Source: Pseudonocardia ammonioxydans | Lineage (GTDB): Bacteria; Actinomycetota; Actinomycetes; Mycobacteriales; Pseudonocardiaceae | DNA: 64,000 bases | Direction: 5' to 3' | Assembly: GCF_900115005.1 (NCBI RefSeq) | Contig: NZ_FOUY01000014.1 | Location: 1-64,000, forward strand | Part shown: in pieces, positions 17,012 through 24,611 of the stretch | Layout: each line of letters starts with the position of its first letter | How positions within the stretch are numbered: the first letter of the stretch is position 1 | Program-made: the position numbers and the translations under genes | Notes under the pieces: generated by a model | Told to the model about the DNA's origin: nothing | Database searches by the model: none | What the model saw: only the letters and a program-made list of their open reading frames with translations

Positions 17012-17956
17012 TCAGTTCGCTCCGGAGAAGTCGCGGCGGCGCTCGACGATGTAGCGGGCGAGCATGTTGACCAGCAGGGTGATCACGAAGAGCACCAGGC
17101 CGGAGGCGATCAGCACGTTCACGGTGATCCCGGAGGCCTCCGGGAACTGCAACGCGATGTTCGCCGCGATCGTGCCCGGGTTCTCCGAGCTGATCAGGTT
17201 GAACGTGACGGCGCCCGAGACGGACAGGATCATCGCGACGGCCATCGTCTCGCCGAGCGCACGGCCCAGGCCGAGCATCGCGCCCGAGATGATCCCGGAC
17301 CGGCCGAACGGCAGGACGGCCATCCGGATCATCTCCCAGCGGGTCGCGCCGAGGGCCAGCGCGGCCTCCTCGTGCAGGCTGGGCGTCTGCAGGAAGACCT
17401 CGCGGGCGACCGCGGTGATGATCGGCAGGATCATCACCGCCAGCACCAGGCCGACCACCATCATCGTCCGGCCGGTGGTCGACGCCGGGCCCGCGAACAG
17501 CGGGATCCAGCCGAGGTTGTCGGTCAGCCAGTTGCTCAGCGGCACCGACAGCGGCGCCAGCGTCCAGGCGCCCCACAGGCCGTAGACGATCGACGGGACG
17601 GCCGCCAGCAGGTCGACGATGTAGCTGAGGCCCTGGGACAGCCGTCGCGGCGCGTAGTGGCTGATGAACAGCGCCACCGCGACCGCCGCCGGCGTCGCCA
17701 CCACCAGCGCGATCACCGCGCCGAGCAGGGTGCCGAAGATCAGCGGACCGACGTAGGCGACGAGACCGCCCGGCAGCTCCGATTCGGGAGCCGTGACCGC
17801 CGGGAACGCCTCGATGAGCAGGAAGGAGGCGACCCCCGCCAGGACGACGAGGATCGCGATCCCCGCCCCCTTCGCGGAGCCGGCGAAGATGCGGTCGCCG
17901 AGCTGGGTGACCGGTTTCGCGGCCTTCTGCTCGGACTTGACTTCGGTGGTGGTCAC
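17012..17956 (-). CDS. pstC: Phosphate ABC transporter permease PstC
   Basis: The second Pst permease, 314 residues with six predicted TM helices. The cytoplasmic coupling loop is EEAALALGATRWEMIRMAVLPF. The GTG start gives MTTTEVKSEQKAAK, a normal hydrophilic leader. It lies 130 bp downstream of pstS, with a stem-loop in between (18013-18049), and is directly followed by pstA. Confidence 0.95.
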   Translation of the reverse strand: MTTTEVKSEQKAAKPVTQLGDRIFAGSAKGAGIAILVVLAGVASFLLIEAFPAVTAPESELPGGLVAYVGPLIFGTLLGAVIALVVATPAAVAVALFISHYAPRRLSQGLSYIVDLLAAVPSIVYGLWGAWTLAPLSVPLSNWLTDNLGWIPLFAGPASTTGRTMMVVGLVLAVMILPIITAVAREVFLQTPSLHEEAALALGATRWEMIRMAVLPFGRSGIISGAMLGLGRALGETMAVAMILSVSGAVTFNLISSENPGTIAANIALQFPEASGITVNVLIASGLVLFVITLLVNMLARYIVERRRDFSGAN

Positions 17957-18012
17957 AGTGATCCCTGGAGGTGCGGACGTGCGCTGGACAGGGCGTGGCT
18001 GACGCCGGGGAA

Positions 18013-18049
18013 CCCCGGGCGGTCATTCCATGATGAACACCACCCGGGG
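18013..18049 (-). promoter_or_regulatory. Stem-loop in the pstS-pstC intergenic region
   Basis: On the minus strand CCCCGGGTGGT pairs with ACCGCCCGGGG around a 15-nt loop, with one mismatch, starting about 38 bp after the pstS stop. Such hairpins commonly stabilise the binding-protein mRNA or cause partial termination, so that more binding protein than permease is made. Confidence 0.55.
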
Positions 18050-18086
18050 CTCCTGGCTAGATGACGTACAACTCGATCGCCGTCCC

Positions 18087-19199
18087 TCAGCCGCCGGCCG
18101 AGATGCGGTCGATCACCGGGGTGATCTGGTTGCGGAGGTTCTCCGACAGCGGTGCGGAGCCGGCGGCCTCGGCCGCGGCCTGCTGACCGGCGTCGCTGAC
18201 GACGTAGTTCAGGAACGCCTTGGTGACGTCGGCCTGTTCCTGGTCGGCGTAGGTCGGGCAAGCCATCAGGTAGGAGACCAGCACGACCGGGTAGGCGCCG
18301 CCCGCGGCGGTGCGGTTGAGGTCGAACGCGAACGAGGTGTCGCCCTGGCCCTCGACCCGCTGGGACTCCTCGAGGATCTTCGCGGCGGCCTCGGCGGTCG
18401 GCGCGACGTTCTGGTCGCCCAGCTTGACGTTGGCCATCTTCAGGTCGCCGGCCTGCGAGGCGTCGGCGTAGCCGATCGTGCCGTTGCCGGCGTTCACCGC
18501 GCCGATGACACCGGAGGTGCCCTGCGCGGCCTCGCCGCCCTGGACCGGCCAGTTGCCGTCGGCCTCGTGCGGCCAGGCCTCGGGCGCGGCCTGGTTCATG
18601 AACTCGGTGAGGTTCTCGGTGGTGCCCGACTCGTCGGAGCGGTGCACCGGGGTGATCGGCGTGGCCGGGAGCTGGACGCCGGGGTTGTCGGCGGCGATCG
18701 CCGGGTCGTTCCAGGTCGTGATCTTGCCGTCGAAGATGCCGGCGATCGTGGCCGGGGCCAGGTTGAGGTTGTCGACGCCGTCGACCTTGTAGACGATCCC
18801 GATCGGCGAGACGTAGTTCGGGATCTCGATGACCGAGCCGCCGCAGCGCTGGCGCGCCTGTTCGAGCTGCTCGTCCTTCAGGTAGGCGTCGGAGCCGGCG
18901 AACTGGACGCCGCCCTCGGCGAACTGGGTACGGCCCCCGCCGGAACCGACCGGGTCGTAGTTGACGGTCGCGTCCGGGTTGGCGTTGCCGAACCCGGCGA
19001 TCCAGGCCTGCATGGCGGCCTGCTGCGAGCTGGCACCGGCACCGGAGATGGTGCCGGACACGCCCTGCCCCTCGGCAGCGCCACCGCCGCCGCCCCCACC
19101 CTCGTTGGCGGCACCGCAACCGGCGACGAACAACGCGGTGGTCGTGGCGATCCCGACGGCCGCCAGGCGCGCCCGGGGCGCGCGCCGCTTGGTCTTCAC
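18087..19199 (-). CDS. pstS: Phosphate-binding lipoprotein PstS
   Basis: This extracytoplasmic receptor delivers phosphate to PstCA. The 370-residue protein has a basic N-terminus, a hydrophobic core and the lipobox VAGCG (Cys about 28), then a Gly-rich linker. Phosphate-loop motifs visible include GAGASSQQAAMQAW, GSGGGRTQF and RSDESGTTENL. GTG 19199 has a strong GGAGG ribosome-binding site. The promoter carries a PHO box, so the operon should be induced by phosphate limitation. Confidence 0.95.
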   Translation of the reverse strand: MKTKRRAPRARLAAVGIATTTALFVAGCGAANEGGGGGGGAAEGQGVSGTISGAGASSQQAAMQAWIAGFGNANPDATVNYDPVGSGGGRTQFAEGGVQFAGSDAYLKDEQLEQARQRCGGSVIEIPNYVSPIGIVYKVDGVDNLNLAPATIAGIFDGKITTWNDPAIAADNPGVQLPATPITPVHRSDESGTTENLTEFMNQAAPEAWPHEADGNWPVQGGEAAQGTSGVIGAVNAGNGTIGYADASQAGDLKMANVKLGDQNVAPTAEAAAKILEESQRVEGQGDTSFAFDLNRTAAGGAYPVVLVSYLMACPTYADQEQADVTKAFLNYVVSDAGQQAAAEAAGSAPLSENLRNQITPVIDRISAGG

Positions 19200-19262
19200 T
19201 GCAGGTTCCTCCGTGATCGGCTCGAGCCGCTTCGACGGCCCGGGAAGGCCGTTCTGTCCCGA

Positions 19263-19317
19263 ACGCTAGGAGCCGACATTGGACGCAGACCCCACGGAAG
19301 ATGAACGCCGGATGAAC
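19263..19317 (-). promoter_or_regulatory. PHO box and -10 of pstS
   Basis: On the minus strand GTTCATCCGGC (19317-19307) and GTTCATCTTCC (19306-19296) are consecutive 11-bp PhoP units. A -10-like TAGCGT is at 19268-19263, 27 bp downstream. The predicted start site leaves a 5' UTR of about 55 nt that contains the GGAGG of pstS. Confidence 0.75.
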
Positions 19318-19392
19318 AGGGCCGCCGGACGGGTGGATCCACATCACACGATCGACGGGCGGTGATCGTCGGGCGGTGACCCGCGGAGAGCG

Positions 19393-20280
19393 TCAGCGGG
19401 CGTAGTTCACGTCGGCGGCGTGAACGGTGAACCCGAGGCGCTCGTAGACGGCCACCGCCGGGGCGTTGTCGGCCTCGACGTAGAGCAGCACCGTGCCCAG
19501 CCCGCGGTCGCGCAGGTGGTGGAGCCCGGCCAGGGTCAGCACCCGGCCCAGCCCGCGGCCGTGCGCCGCCGGGTCGACCCCGAGCACGTAGACCTCCCCC
19601 ATCGGCTCGCCGGTGTCGGTCTCGGCGCCGGGGTGCACCTTCGTCCAGTGGTAGCCGAGCAGCGTGCCGTCCGCGCCGGTCGCGAGCAGGAACCCCTCGG
19701 CGTCGAACCAGTGCTCGGCCTGCCGGGCGGCGAGCTCGTGGCCGGTCCAGCCGCCCTGCTCGGGGTGCCAGTCGAACGCGGCGTTGTTGACGCGGAGGAA
19801 CTCGGCGTCGTCCCGGCCGGGCACGAACGAGCGCAGCGTGACCCCGTCCGGCAGCTGCACCTGCGGCAGCGGGCTGCTCAGCGGGCGGCGCATCTGCCAG
19901 AGCACCCGGTCCCGGCGGTACCCGCGGCGCCCGGCCAGCGCCCGCGCGGCGTCGAGGTCGCCGTGCGCCCACACGTGCGGCTCCGGGGTCAGCCCCTCCA
20001 GCGCCGCGACCAGTGCGGTCCCCACCCCGCGCCGGCGCTCCTGCGGGTGCACGACCATCTCGGCGTAGCCGCCGTCGAGCTGGGCGTAGCCGGCGACCGG
20101 ACGCCCGGCGCCGGGCACGACGACGTGGTGCACGCCCTCCCGGGTGCCGCCGGCCCGCAGGGTGAGCAGGAACTGCTCGGAGAAGGGGTCCGCGCCGTCG
20201 CTCGCGCCGGCCGCCGCCAGCAGGTCGTGCACCGCGGCGGCGGTGTCGGCGTCCAGTTCGGTCAGCACCTGCGGGTCCAC
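19393..20280 (-). CDS. mshD: Mycothiol synthase
   Basis: MshD acetylates Cys-GlcN-Ins with acetyl-CoA, the last step of mycothiol synthesis. The 295-residue protein contains two tandem GNAT domains. The acetyl-CoA loop of the first is HPQERRRGVGTALVAAL (about 72-88). The second has VLGVDPAAHGRGLGRVLTLAGL near 215-236, ending with YVEADNAPAVAVYERLGF. GTG 20280 is preferred because an upstream ATG (20325) would overlap the glnR stop. It follows glnR on the same strand by 13 bp; glnR-mshD adjacency is known from mycobacteria. Confidence 0.9.
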   Translation of the reverse strand: MDPQVLTELDADTAAAVHDLLAAAGASDGADPFSEQFLLTLRAGGTREGVHHVVVPGAGRPVAGYAQLDGGYAEMVVHPQERRRGVGTALVAALEGLTPEPHVWAHGDLDAARALAGRRGYRRDRVLWQMRRPLSSPLPQVQLPDGVTLRSFVPGRDDAEFLRVNNAAFDWHPEQGGWTGHELAARQAEHWFDAEGFLLATGADGTLLGYHWTKVHPGAETDTGEPMGEVYVLGVDPAAHGRGLGRVLTLAGLHHLRDRGLGTVLLYVEADNAPAVAVYERLGFTVHAADVNYAR

Positions 20281-20293
20281 GGGCCGGACCCTA

Positions 20294-21091
20294 CTAGCGG
20301 GACGAGAGGCTTCCGGGCGTTCCACGCCCCGGCCGGGTGGGGCGGGCCGCCCCCGGCAGCCGTCGCTCGGGGGGATCGGGGTCGGCGTCGGCCTCCGGGC
20401 GGCCCGGCGGGGCGGTCAGCCCGCCCCGGGACGGCCGGACGAACTTGTAGCCGACGTTGCGCACGGTGCCGATCATCTGCTCGTGCTCGCCGCCGAGCTT
20501 GGCACGCAGCCGCCGCACGTGGACGTCGACGGTGCGGGTGCCGCCGAAGAAGTCGTAGCCCCAGACCTCCTGCAGCAGCTGGGCCCGGGTGAACACCCGC
20601 CCGGCGTGCTGGGCGAGGTACTTGAGCAGCTCGAACTCCTTGTAGGTGAGCTCGAGCAGGCGTCCCTTGAGCCGCGCCGAGTACGTGGCCTCGTCGATCA
20701 CCAGCTCGCCGAGCACCAGCGCACCGCCGCCGGAGGCGGACTCCACGCCCGGGCGGGAGCGCAGCAGCCGCAGCCGGGCGTCGACCTCGGCCGGGCCGGT
20801 GGTGGGCAGGAGGATCTCATCGACCACCCACTCCCCCGAGACCGCGACCAGTCCACCCTCGTTGAGCACGGCGATCACCGGCACCTCGGTCCCCGTGCTG
20901 CCGAGCAGCCGGCACAGGCTCCGGGCCGCCACCAGGTCGGTCCGGGCGTCGACGACGACCGCGTCGTGCGGCCCGGCGTCGAGCAGCGCGGCCACCTCGG
21001 GGGCGGCGGTCCGCACGCTGTGCGGCAGCAGGGCCAGGGCGGGCAGGACCGTGGCCGCGTCCGGAGCCGTGGTCAGCAGGAGCAGTTCCAT
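20294..21091 (-). CDS. glnR: GlnR-type OmpR-family transcriptional regulator
   Basis: This orphan response regulator (265 residues) has an atypical receiver domain (1-120) and a C-terminal winged helix (about 130-225; [48 protein letters not shown]). The receiver shows DAVVVDAR at the usual phosphorylation strand but lacks the full acidic pocket, as in GlnR, the global nitrogen regulator that works without phosphorylation. The assignment also rests on linkage to mshD and lmeA. The C-terminal 40 residues are a Pro/Arg-rich tail. No histidine kinase is nearby. Confidence 0.8.
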   Translation of the reverse strand: MELLLLTTAPDAATVLPALALLPHSVRTAAPEVAALLDAGPHDAVVVDARTDLVAARSLCRLLGSTGTEVPVIAVLNEGGLVAVSGEWVVDEILLPTTGPAEVDARLRLLRSRPGVESASGGGALVLGELVIDEATYSARLKGRLLELTYKEFELLKYLAQHAGRVFTRAQLLQEVWGYDFFGGTRTVDVHVRRLRAKLGGEHEQMIGTVRNVGYKFVRPSRGGLTAPPGRPEADADPDPPERRLPGAARPTRPGRGTPGSLSSR

Positions 21092-21282
21092 GGACTCCTC
21101 CTCTCGCGATACGGGGACGATACCGGTGCGTCACCCGCCGGTCAGCGGAGCGCGATCCGTCTCACGCCGTGGAACCGCCCGCGCGGCACCGGCGTCGTCG
21201 CCGACCGGGGGTCGCCTGCCGGCCCCCTGTGCGGGCTCTCTACCGTCTGGAGGTTCGACATCCCTGCTGCTGGGAGGCCGCC

Positions 21283-22158
21283 GTGGGAGGTACTGCCGTG
21301 GGAGGCCCCGACCGTCCGGGCACCGATCGCCGCGGCACCGTGACCCGGGTGGTCGCCGCCGTGCTGGCCGTGGCGGGCCTGCTCGTCCTCGCCGACCTCG
21401 GCACCGCGGCCGCCGCGGAGTCCGGGATCGCCCGCCAGATGCGCGACCGGCTCGGCCTCCCGGAGGATCCCGCGGTCCGGGTGCACGGCTTCTCCTTCCT
21501 CGCCCAGGCCGCGACCGGCCGCTACGACCAGGTCGAGGTCGCGATGCGCCGGGTGCCGATCGGCCCGCTGCGCACGCCGGAGATCCAGGCCCGGTTCCAC
21601 GGCGTGCGCGCTCCGCTGTCCGACCTGGCCGGTTCCGGCCCGGCCTCGTTCCGGGCGGCCGCTGCGGAGGGCATCGTGCGGATCGGGCCGATGGACGTAC
21701 GACGGCTGGTGGTCGCCGACGGCGGCCCGGCCGCCGGGGTGGAACGCCTGACCGTCGAGGAGGTCGACGCCAACGCGATCGACGAGACCGTCCGCGACGG
21801 CGGGGACCCGGCGCTGCGCGGGCTCGACCCGCGCACGGCGGGGCTGTTCGTCGCCGAGATGCCGGTCGACGGGGCCGACGCCCGGGTCGCGGTGCTGAGC
21901 TCGCTGCTGGTCTCGGACGGGTCGCTGCGGATCGTCCCGCTCGACGTGCGCGAGTACGAGACCGGCGACCCCGTCCCGGACGCGGTGCACGACTCGCTGA
22001 TGCAGGCGATGGCGGTCGAGATCGACCCGGGGACGCTGCCCCTCGGGGTCACCCCGACCTCGGCGTCGGTGCCCGAGTTCAACGTCCTGGAGATCTCCGG
22101 GACGGCGCGGGACGTGAGCATCGGCGAGGCTGCGGGGAGCGCCCGCTCCACGAGCTGA
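21283..22158 (+). CDS. lmeA: LmeA-family phospholipid-binding protein (DUF2993)
   Basis: LmeA-type proteins bind phospholipid in the cell envelope and in mycobacteria support lipomannan elongation. The 291-residue product has an N-terminal membrane/signal segment (TRVVAAVLAVAGLLVLADLGTAAAA) followed by a beta-rich DUF2993 domain with repeats of the VRV-F pattern. Two GTG starts, 21283 and 21298, both follow GGGAGG; the upstream one is given. It is divergent from glnR, in the same neighbourhood as mycobacterial Rv0817c as I recall it. Confidence 0.8.
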   Translation: MGGTAVGGPDRPGTDRRGTVTRVVAAVLAVAGLLVLADLGTAAAAESGIARQMRDRLGLPEDPAVRVHGFSFLAQAATGRYDQVEVAMRRVPIGPLRTPEIQARFHGVRAPLSDLAGSGPASFRAAAAEGIVRIGPMDVRRLVVADGGPAAGVERLTVEEVDANAIDETVRDGGDPALRGLDPRTAGLFVAEMPVDGADARVAVLSSLLVSDGSLRIVPLDVREYETGDPVPDAVHDSLMQAMAVEIDPGTLPLGVTPTSASVPEFNVLEISGTARDVSIGEAAGSARSTS

Positions 22159-22215
22159 CCGCCGGGCCGGCCGGCGGCAGAAAATGGACGGGTGTGCGGA
22201 CAGGCCCGGGTCGGC

Positions 22216-22303
22216 TACCCTCGCGGATGTGAACTGGCCGCTGACCCGACGCCGCGCGGTTGATCTGTGCCGTCTGGCCGGCTGCCTCTGTCTGAACTCC
22301 TGA
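22216..22303 (+). promoter_or_regulatory. Leaderless promoter and Cys-rich leader peptide ahead of cysA-sseC
   Basis: GTG 22229 opens a 24-codon ORF ending at 22303. The peptide has the TRRRAVDLCR segment followed by AGCLCLN, with three cysteines, the layout of actinobacterial sulfur-gene leader peptides. The -10-like TACCCT at 22216-22221 places the transcript start at the GTG itself, so this uORF is leaderless. The 296 nt between it and the sulfurtransferase gene are GC-rich and can form several hairpins. Cysteine-dependent attenuation is the likely role. Confidence 0.75.
22229..22303 (+). CDS. Putative leader peptide (24 aa) of the sulfur operon
   Basis: This small coding sequence encodes MNWPLTRRRAVDLCRLAGCL and ends CLNS. 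Families of such peptides (RR-x-VDL-x-R followed by Cys residues) precede sulfur-assimilation genes in Actinobacteria. Cysteine codons are UGC, UGC and UGU. Ribosome stalling or read-through on these codons would report cysteine availability. The peptide itself probably has no other function. Confidence 0.7.
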   Translation: MNWPLTRRRAVDLCRLAGCLCLNS

Positions 22304-22599
22304 CCCGCGATCCCTGAGCCGCGCGTCGCAGCGACGCCCGGCCGCACCGGTCGATCAGGAGCCCCTGCCGGGTACCGCCCGCGGACCCGTGTGTGCCGAG
22401 CCGGCCCGCACGGCCCGCTCCGCACCGATGATCGGCACGGACGTCCGGACCGCCGCTGCTGCGCGCCGCGGCCGGCGACGCCGGGATCGCGAGCACCCAC
22501 GGACCTCGCCCGGCCGCGTACCCACCCGGCCGGCGGCGACGTCCGATCACGACAGTCCTGACCCGCCACCCAGCACACCACTTCGGGAGAGATTCGATC

Positions 22600-23436
22600 A
22601 TGAGCCGCGAGGACGTCCTCGTCACCGCCGACTGGGCGGAGCAGAACCTGGAGACCGACGGGGTGGTGTTCCTCGAGGTCGACGAGGACACCACCGCCTA
22701 CGACGGGGGCCACATCCCCGGTGCGGTCAAGGTCAACTGGACCGACGAGCTGCAGGACCCGGTCCGCCGCGACATCGTCACCAAGGAGCAGTTCGAGCAG
22801 CTGCTCTCGGCCAAGGGCGTCGGCAACGACGACCTGGTGGTGCTCTACGGCGGCAACAACAACTGGTTCGCCGCCTACGCCTACTGGGAGTTCAAGCTCT
22901 ACGGCCACGACAAGGTCGTCCTGCTCGACGGCGGCCGCAAGAAGTGGGAGCTCGACGGCCGCACGCTGAGCACCGACACCAAGGACCGCCCGGCGACCAG
23001 CTACACCGCGAAGGACGCCGACACCTCGATCCGGGCGTTCCGCGACGAGGTCGTCGACGCGATCGACACCAAGAACCTCGTCGACGTCCGCTCGCCCGAC
23101 GAGTTCTCCGGCAAGATCCTGGCCCCGGCCCACCTGCCGCAGGAGCAGTCGCAGCGCCCGGGCCACATCCCGTCGGCGATCAACATCCCGTGGTCGAAGG
23201 CGGCCAACGAGGACGGCACCTTCAAGTCGAACGAGGAGCTGGCCTCCCTCTACAAGGAGGCCGGGTTCGACGAGGGCCGCCCGACCATCGCCTACTGCCG
23301 CATCGGCGAGCGCTCGAGCCACACCTGGGTGGTGCTGCGCGAGCTGCTGGGCCACACCGACGTCAAGAACTACGACGGCAGCTGGACCGAGTACGGCTCG
23401 ATGATCGGCGTGCCGATCGAGCTGGGAGCGAAGTAA
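22600..23436 (+). CDS. Thiosulfate sulfurtransferase (rhodanese), CysA2/SseA type
   Basis: The 278-residue protein consists of two rhodanese domains. The N-terminal domain (about 5-125) is inactive, with LYGGNNNWFAA in place of the Cys loop. The C-terminal domain has the catalytic loop CRIGERSSHT with Cys233, the signature of actinobacterial thiosulfate sulfurtransferases. It moves sulfane sulfur from thiosulfate to a thiophilic acceptor. It is 2 bp upstream of sseC with a GGGAGA ribosome-binding site, and is controlled by the upstream leader peptide. Confidence 0.93.
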   Translation: MSREDVLVTADWAEQNLETDGVVFLEVDEDTTAYDGGHIPGAVKVNWTDELQDPVRRDIVTKEQFEQLLSAKGVGNDDLVVLYGGNNNWFAAYAYWEFKLYGHDKVVLLDGGRKKWELDGRTLSTDTKDRPATSYTAKDADTSIRAFRDEVVDAIDTKNLVDVRSPDEFSGKILAPAHLPQEQSQRPGHIPSAINIPWSKAANEDGTFKSNEELASLYKEAGFDEGRPTIAYCRIGERSSHTWVVLRELLGHTDVKNYDGSWTEYGSMIGVPIELGAK

Positions 23437-23438
23437 CC

Positions 23439-23738
23439 ATGTGCGGAGCACCCGACCAGTCCCTGACCCTGCCCGCCGGCACCGACCTGGAGAAGGAGAC
23501 GGTGCTGGCCGGACGCGTCGTGGCCGGTGGCGAGCCGGTCGGCGGCGCGTTCGTCCGGCTGCTGGACGGCACCGGCGAGTTCACCGCGGAGGTCGTGTCC
23601 TCGGCCTCGGGTGACTTCCGGTTCTTCGCCGCCCCGGGCAGCTGGACCGTCCGTGCGCTGTCGCGCTCGGGCAACGGCCAGGCCGAGCTCGTCGTCGACG
23701 GCCCGGGCCTGCACCAGGCCGAGGTGCTCGTGAGCTGA
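23439..23738 (+). CDS. sseC: SseC-family protein (DUF1416)
   Basis: The 99-residue protein has the DUF1416 pattern: a conserved N-terminal MCGAPDQ with Cys2, then a beta-sandwich carboxypeptidase-regulatory-like core (VLAGRVVAGGEPVGGAFVRLLDGTGEFTAEVVSS followed by GDFRFFAAPGSWTVRAL, two stretches joined). It is always paired with cysA2-type rhodanese genes and may accept or present sulfur, but a biochemical activity is not established to my knowledge. It is translationally linked to the rhodanese gene. Confidence 0.88.
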   Translation: MCGAPDQSLTLPAGTDLEKETVLAGRVVAGGEPVGGAFVRLLDGTGEFTAEVVSSASGDFRFFAAPGSWTVRALSRSGNGQAELVVDGPGLHQAEVLVS

Positions 23739-23801
23739 CCACGAGCACGCTCGTTCGCGAGCACACTGATTCGCGAACACCCCCGACCCACGAGAACACG
23801 G

Positions 23802-23835
23802 CCGCCGCCCCGGACCCCGTTGTCCGGGGCGGCGG
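23802..23835. terminator. Bidirectional terminator after sseC
   Basis: Fourteen-base perfect arms CCGCCGCCCCGGAC and GTCCGGGGCGGCGG enclose the loop CCCGTT, between the convergent stops of sseC (23738) and the GntR gene (23860). Just upstream (23742-23780) three short CGAGCAC/CGCGAACAC-like repeats occur. Confidence 0.75.
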
Positions 23836-23859
23836 TCGTTCGTGGACGACGCCGACCGT

Positions 23860-24534
23860 TCAGTCGGCCTCGTCCGCGTCCACACCGGCGTCGGTGCCGG
23901 TCTCGGCGAGCAGCTCGCGGCACTGCCGGTAGATGTCCCGGTAGCGCTCGACGGCGCCGGCCCGGTCGTCCCGCTCGAGCAGCGCGAGCACCGCCCGGTA
24001 GCCCTGGACCCACACCGTCCACATCCGGTCGTCGTAGCCGAGGGCCAGGATCCGCTGGCTCCGGGTGACGGTCAGGTCGACGTGGGTCTGCAGCTCGCGG
24101 TTCCCGCTCGCCATGATCATGATCGTGCTGAAGTCGGCGCCCGCCACGGAGGCGAGCATGAGGTCCTTGCGGGCCAGCCCCTCCTCGAACTCCGCCAGCC
24201 GGGTGCGGAGCCGGTCGAGGTGGTCGTCGGTGAGGTTGTCGATCCCCCACTCGACGCCCGCGCAGGCGAGCACCCCCATGACGTCGAGCAGTTCGACGGC
24301 GTTCTTGGTCGTCACGACCGCGACCCGGCGGACCCGGTTCGGGGCCACGTCGACCAGTCCCTCCGCCACCAGCTGCGCGATGGCCTCGCGCACCGGGGTG
24401 ATGCTGACGCCGAGCCGGGCGGCCAGCTCCGCGTCCTTGATCACGGTCCCCGGAGCCAGCCCGCCGGTCACGATCTCCTTGCGCAGCTGGCGGACGATCG
24501 CCTCGCGCCGGGTCGGCGGAACCGAGTAGGTCAC
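23860..24534 (-). CDS. GntR-family regulator with FCD domain
   Basis: The 224-residue protein has an N-terminal winged helix (about 1-70; RREAIVRQLRKEIVTGGLAPG, then ELAARLGVSITPVREAIAQL) and a helical FCD ligand-binding domain (about 80-205) with conserved acid and histidine ligands for a metal-bound carboxylate. GTG 24534 is chosen since the winged helix begins there. It lies 77 bp downstream of the monooxygenase gene on the same strand and most likely controls the three-gene cassette in response to a pathway acid. Confidence 0.85.
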   Translation of the reverse strand: MTYSVPPTRREAIVRQLRKEIVTGGLAPGTVIKDAELAARLGVSITPVREAIAQLVAEGLVDVAPNRVRRVAVVTTKNAVELLDVMGVLACAGVEWGIDNLTDDHLDRLRTRLAEFEEGLARKDLMLASVAGADFSTIMIMASGNRELQTHVDLTVTRSQRILALGYDDRMWTVWVQGYRAVLALLERDDRAGAVERYRDIYRQCRELLAETGTDAGVDADEAD

Positions 24535-24611
24535 GGCGGCGATCCTTCCTCTCCGGCCGGCGGCCGTCACGGGTGGGGTGGGCCGCCCCGCCCCACCCGT
24601 GCGCCGCTCCG

